The notes under the pieces: model-generated
What the model was told of the DNA's origin: nothing
Seen by the model: the letters and a program-made list of their open reading frames with translations, nothing else
The model's database searches: none
Program-made: the position numbers and the translations under genes
Part shown: one piece after another, positions 47,955 to 49,398 of the stretch
Numbering within the stretch: position 1 is the first letter of the stretch
Layout: the number at the start of each line of letters is the position of its first letter
Assembly (NCBI GenBank): GCA_003599855.1
Contig: QZKG01000059.1
Coordinates: 1-49,398, forward strand
Direction: 5' to 3'
From: Gaiellales bacterium
GTDB lineage: Bacteria > Actinomycetota > Thermoleophilia > BMS3ABIN01
DNA: 49,398 nucleotides

Positions 47955-47983
47955 TTACGCACCGGGCCCGCCTCTGGTATCAT
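47955..47983 (+). promoter_or_regulatory. Candidate promoter of the DUF211/VIT unit
   Basis: TTACGC and TATCAT are separated by 17 bases, just after the cysE stop. Transcription would start near 47990, about 40 bases before DUF211. Confidence 0.45.
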
Positions 47984-48032
47984 CCTGGTGGCGCCTGGCA
48001 AGGCGAAAACTGACTAATGGAGTGTGACGAGA

Positions 48033-48341
48033 TTGGCTAAAGTAAGAAGGCTGGTGCTGGACGTGCTCAAGCCCCACCAGCCGACCATCCTGGATCTGGC
48101 AGTGAAGCTTGGGGACCTCGAAGGGGTAGACGGCACTGACCTGGTGCTCAATGAGATCGACAACAAGGTAGAGAACATCAAGATCACCCTTGAGGGACCG
48201 GAGATAAATTTCGATGAAGTCGCGGCCGTGATACAGGAGAGCGGCGGCAGCATCCACAGCATCGACAAGGTTTCGACGGGCAGTTCCCTGGTGGAGGAGG
48301 CCAACACGCCCCAGGACATCAGCGCCCGCTGGATGAGGTGA
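48033..48341 (+). CDS. DUF211 protein
   Basis: The 102-residue product matches DUF211: AKVRRLVLDVLKPHQPTILDLA, in pieces, then VDGTDLVLNEIDNKVENIKITLEG and a helix with FDEVAAVIQESGGSIHSIDKV. The family is best known from archaea, forms ferredoxin-like alpha/beta oligomers and has no assigned function. The start is TTG at 48033 with GGAG ten bases upstream; a GTG at 48024 lies one base after that GGAG and is unlikely. The VIT-family gene follows 31 bases later. Confidence 0.87.
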   Translation: MAKVRRLVLDVLKPHQPTILDLAVKLGDLEGVDGTDLVLNEIDNKVENIKITLEGPEINFDEVAAVIQESGGSIHSIDKVSTGSSLVEEANTPQDISARWMR

Positions 48342-48372
48342 GTGGGGTGACCGAGGGGTCTCCCCGGACGCC

Positions 48373-48960
48373 TTGAAACTGCCCAGCATACGCACCCTGC
48401 GCAAGTACCACCGCATCACCGAGGTCGGTGAGATAATCCGCCGTTATTTCGCGCTGAATGCGTTCGACGGCGTCATCACCATCCTCGGCGTCCTGGTGGG
48501 CAGCTATTTCGGCAACCTCCGCAGCGCCGCCTCCTTCATCACGCTGGGCCTGGCGACGTCGTTCGCCATGGGCGTCTCCGGCTTCTACGGCGCCTACATG
48601 GCCGAGCGGGCCGAGCGCCGGCGCGAGCTGGCGGAACTGGAGGAGTCGACGCTGGCCAGCCTGAAAGGGACCGAACTCAGCCACGCGGCGATCTACGCGG
48701 CGATAGCCGTCTCCCTGGTGAACGGCCTCTCCCCCGCCGGCGCGGCCCTCATCGCTGTCTTCCCCTTCTTCTTCACAAGTATCTATTCGGTCGAGACGGC
48801 CTATCTTGCCTCCTTCGCAGTCGCTTTCGTCGAGCTGTTCGCAATAGGCACCTACCTGGGGACGGTCTCAAAGGAGCGGTTCATCCTGTCCGGGATAAAG
48901 ATGGTCGTGGTGGGGCTGCTGTGCGTCGCCATCGGATACCTGCTGGGCGCAGCGGTGTGA
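48373..48960 (+). CDS. VIT1/CCC1-family transporter
   Basis: The 195-residue product has about five membrane helices and the VIT features: YFALNAFDGVITILGVLVGSYFG (in pieces), a SGFYGAYMAERAERRRELAELEES cytoplasmic helix, and a final pair of helices. VIT/CCC1 proteins move Fe2+ or Mn2+ out of the cytoplasm. The start is TTG at 48373 with no good Shine-Dalgarno nearby; DUF211 may supply coupling. Metal specificity is not determined. The DUF211 partner upstream may be a metal sensor or chaperone, which is speculation. Confidence 0.85.
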   Translation: MKLPSIRTLRKYHRITEVGEIIRRYFALNAFDGVITILGVLVGSYFGNLRSAASFITLGLATSFAMGVSGFYGAYMAERAERRRELAELEESTLASLKGTELSHAAIYAAIAVSLVNGLSPAGAALIAVFPFFFTSIYSVETAYLASFAVAFVELFAIGTYLGTVSKERFILSGIKMVVVGLLCVAIGYLLGAAV

Positions 48961-49278
48961 AGCTGACGCAATCGGCCCGGTTCTGGACAGCAGTGATAAC
49001 TTCATGATGGCTGACGAAAGGCAACGGTAAGCAGCCGGGGGTGTTGCCGGGAGCGACTCAGCCCGCGGCACGTTGAATGGTCGCGAAAACAGGGATCCTT
49101 CGTCGCTTTGCTCCTCAGGATGACAGGGTGGCTCCACTCCTCAGGATGACAGGGTGGCTCCACTCCTCAGGATGACAGGAGACTATCGCACCAGGCCGAA
49201 CCCCTGTTTTTTCGCGGAGCCTGCCGGAGGAAGAAGCACCCGGTCCGGCATCCCTTGGAGCCAGTCATCCGCCAACCT
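48961..49278. other. Intergenic stretch with an interspersed-type repeat
   Basis: These 318 bases contain no convincing gene. A GGATCCTTCGTCGC...CTCAGGATGACAG sequence begins near 49093; on the minus strand it reads CCTGTCATCCTGAGGAGC, a repeat type frequent between genes in many bacteria. Tandem copies follow (see 49113-49179). An apparent minus-strand frame across it is a by-product of the repeat. Confidence 0.6.
49113..49179. repeat. Tandem repeat, 26-bp unit, about 2.6 copies
   Basis: The unit CCTCAGGATGACAGGGTGGCTCCACT starts at 49113 and 49139, with a partial copy from 49165 to 49179. The first two copies are identical. This arose by duplication of the CTCAGGATGACAG interspersed repeat; there are no spacers, so it is not a CRISPR array. 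Confidence 0.9.
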
Positions 49279-49287
49279 TGCTATGAT
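49279..49287 (+). promoter_or_regulatory. Extended -10 promoter of the UvrD/PcrA gene
   Basis: TGCTATGAT forms an extended -10 (TGn plus TATGAT). The ATG at 49294 lies six bases after it, where transcription would be expected to start, so the mRNA is probably leaderless; no Shine-Dalgarno is visible. Confidence 0.5.
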
Positions 49288-49293
49288 TGGGTC

Positions 49294-49398
49294 ATGGCGA
49301 AAACAGGCGACACGAAGGCCGCTGTCGAGCGTCTGCTCGAAGGCCTCAACGAACCCCAGCGGCGCGCCGTGGAGCACCCCGGCGGGCCGCTGCTGGTG
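49294..49398 (+). CDS. UvrD/PcrA-type DNA helicase, N-terminal part (runs off the window)
   Basis: The first 35 codons are present: after a short charged lead, residues 14-35 read LLEGLNEPQRRAVEH and PGGPLLV, in pieces. This is the Q-motif region (LNEPQRxAV) that precedes Walker A (GAGSGKT) in superfamily 1 helicases PcrA, UvrD and Rep. The motif is distinctive, but the choice between PcrA and UvrD cannot be made from 35 residues. Confidence 0.85.
   Translation, partial: MAKTGDTKAAVERLLEGLNEPQRRAVEHPGGPLLV

Noticed and set aside
48868-49137. Minus-strand frame starting MEPPCHPEEQSDEGS
   Set aside because: This is the usual translation artefact of the CTCAGGATGACAG-type repeat, and it also covers the 3' end of the VIT gene.
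49113-49179. Possible CRISPR array
   Set aside because: Units are directly adjacent without spacers and number fewer than three; there are no cas genes.
49183-49377. Minus-strand frame of 64 codons at the window end
   Set aside because: It lies opposite the UvrD/PcrA start, which has a clear Q-motif region.

Overview
The window is a gene-dense, high-GC bacterial chromosome segment with no tRNA, rRNA, insertion sequence, phage gene or CRISPR array that I can see. Start codons are often GTG or TTG, and neighbouring genes often overlap by ATGA. Several features suggest a deep-branching and possibly anaerobic Actinomycetota-like lineage: an ECF sigma/ZAS anti-sigma pair, a thiocarboxylate-type sulfur relay with a JAMM peptidase, an L,D-transpeptidase, RtcB/archease, an archaeal-type adenosine-specific kinase, an HPS-RraA fusion, DUF211 and a c-di-GMP riboswitch. 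This placement is inference, not proof.

Layout, left to right. 1-1200: rpsB-tsf on the minus strand. 1.2-2.4 kb: a CoA-binding protein and a membrane protein. 2.4-7.2 kb (minus): FmdB-like protein, family 4 uracil-DNA glycosylase, tsaE-tsaB-rimI-tsaD, a phosphoribosyltransferase and a small acidic protein. 7.3-10.5 kb (plus): panC-panD-yjbQ and a hexulose-phosphate synthase/RraA fusion. 10.5-12.4 kb: ECF sigma/anti-sigma, then FmdB-like protein, ferredoxin and thioredoxin. 12.4-16.4 kb: L,D-transpeptidase, then a c-di-GMP-I riboswitch with a sigma-28-like promoter ahead of a small secreted protein, an unknown coiled-coil protein and a diguanylate cyclase. 16.4-24.4 kb: adenosine-specific kinase, lipoprotein M28 peptidase, mutM, an orphan MraZ-like protein, MFS transporter, argS, DUF3006, a K+ channel and DUF4388. 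24.5-28.5 kb: nitroreductase, a second diguanylate cyclase and a HAMP-GAF-GAF-HD-GYP protein. 28.6-31 kb: an isc-type operon of Rrf2-TusA fusion, cysteine desulfurase and IscU. 31-37.3 kb: tatD, metG, M23 peptidase, a murE-like ligase and an AI-2E family permease. 37.4-41.5 kb: degenerate LytM protein, MTAP-like phosphorylase, a secreted protein, rtcB and archease. 41.6-45.8 kb: a sulfur operon of Rrf2, cysK, tusA, a ThiS/CysO-like carrier with a C-terminal tail, a ThiF/MoeB-type E1, a Mec+-like JAMM peptidase and larE. 45.9-49.4 kb: DUF4389, NIL-domain protein, cysE, DUF211, VIT-family transporter, a 26-bp tandem repeat and the start of a UvrD/PcrA helicase.

Two themes tie the window together. 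The first is sulfur trafficking. NifS/IscU under an Rrf2-TusA fusion would supply Fe-S clusters. CysE, CysK, TusA, the tailed carrier, the E1, the JAMM peptidase and LarE under a second Rrf2 would supply cysteine and activated sulfur. The second is c-di-GMP signalling: two GGDEF enzymes with intact GG(D/E)EF and I-site motifs, one HD-GYP phosphodiesterase, and a riboswitch that reads the signal. Several promoters lie only a few bases from their start codons, which suggests that leaderless transcripts are common in this genome.
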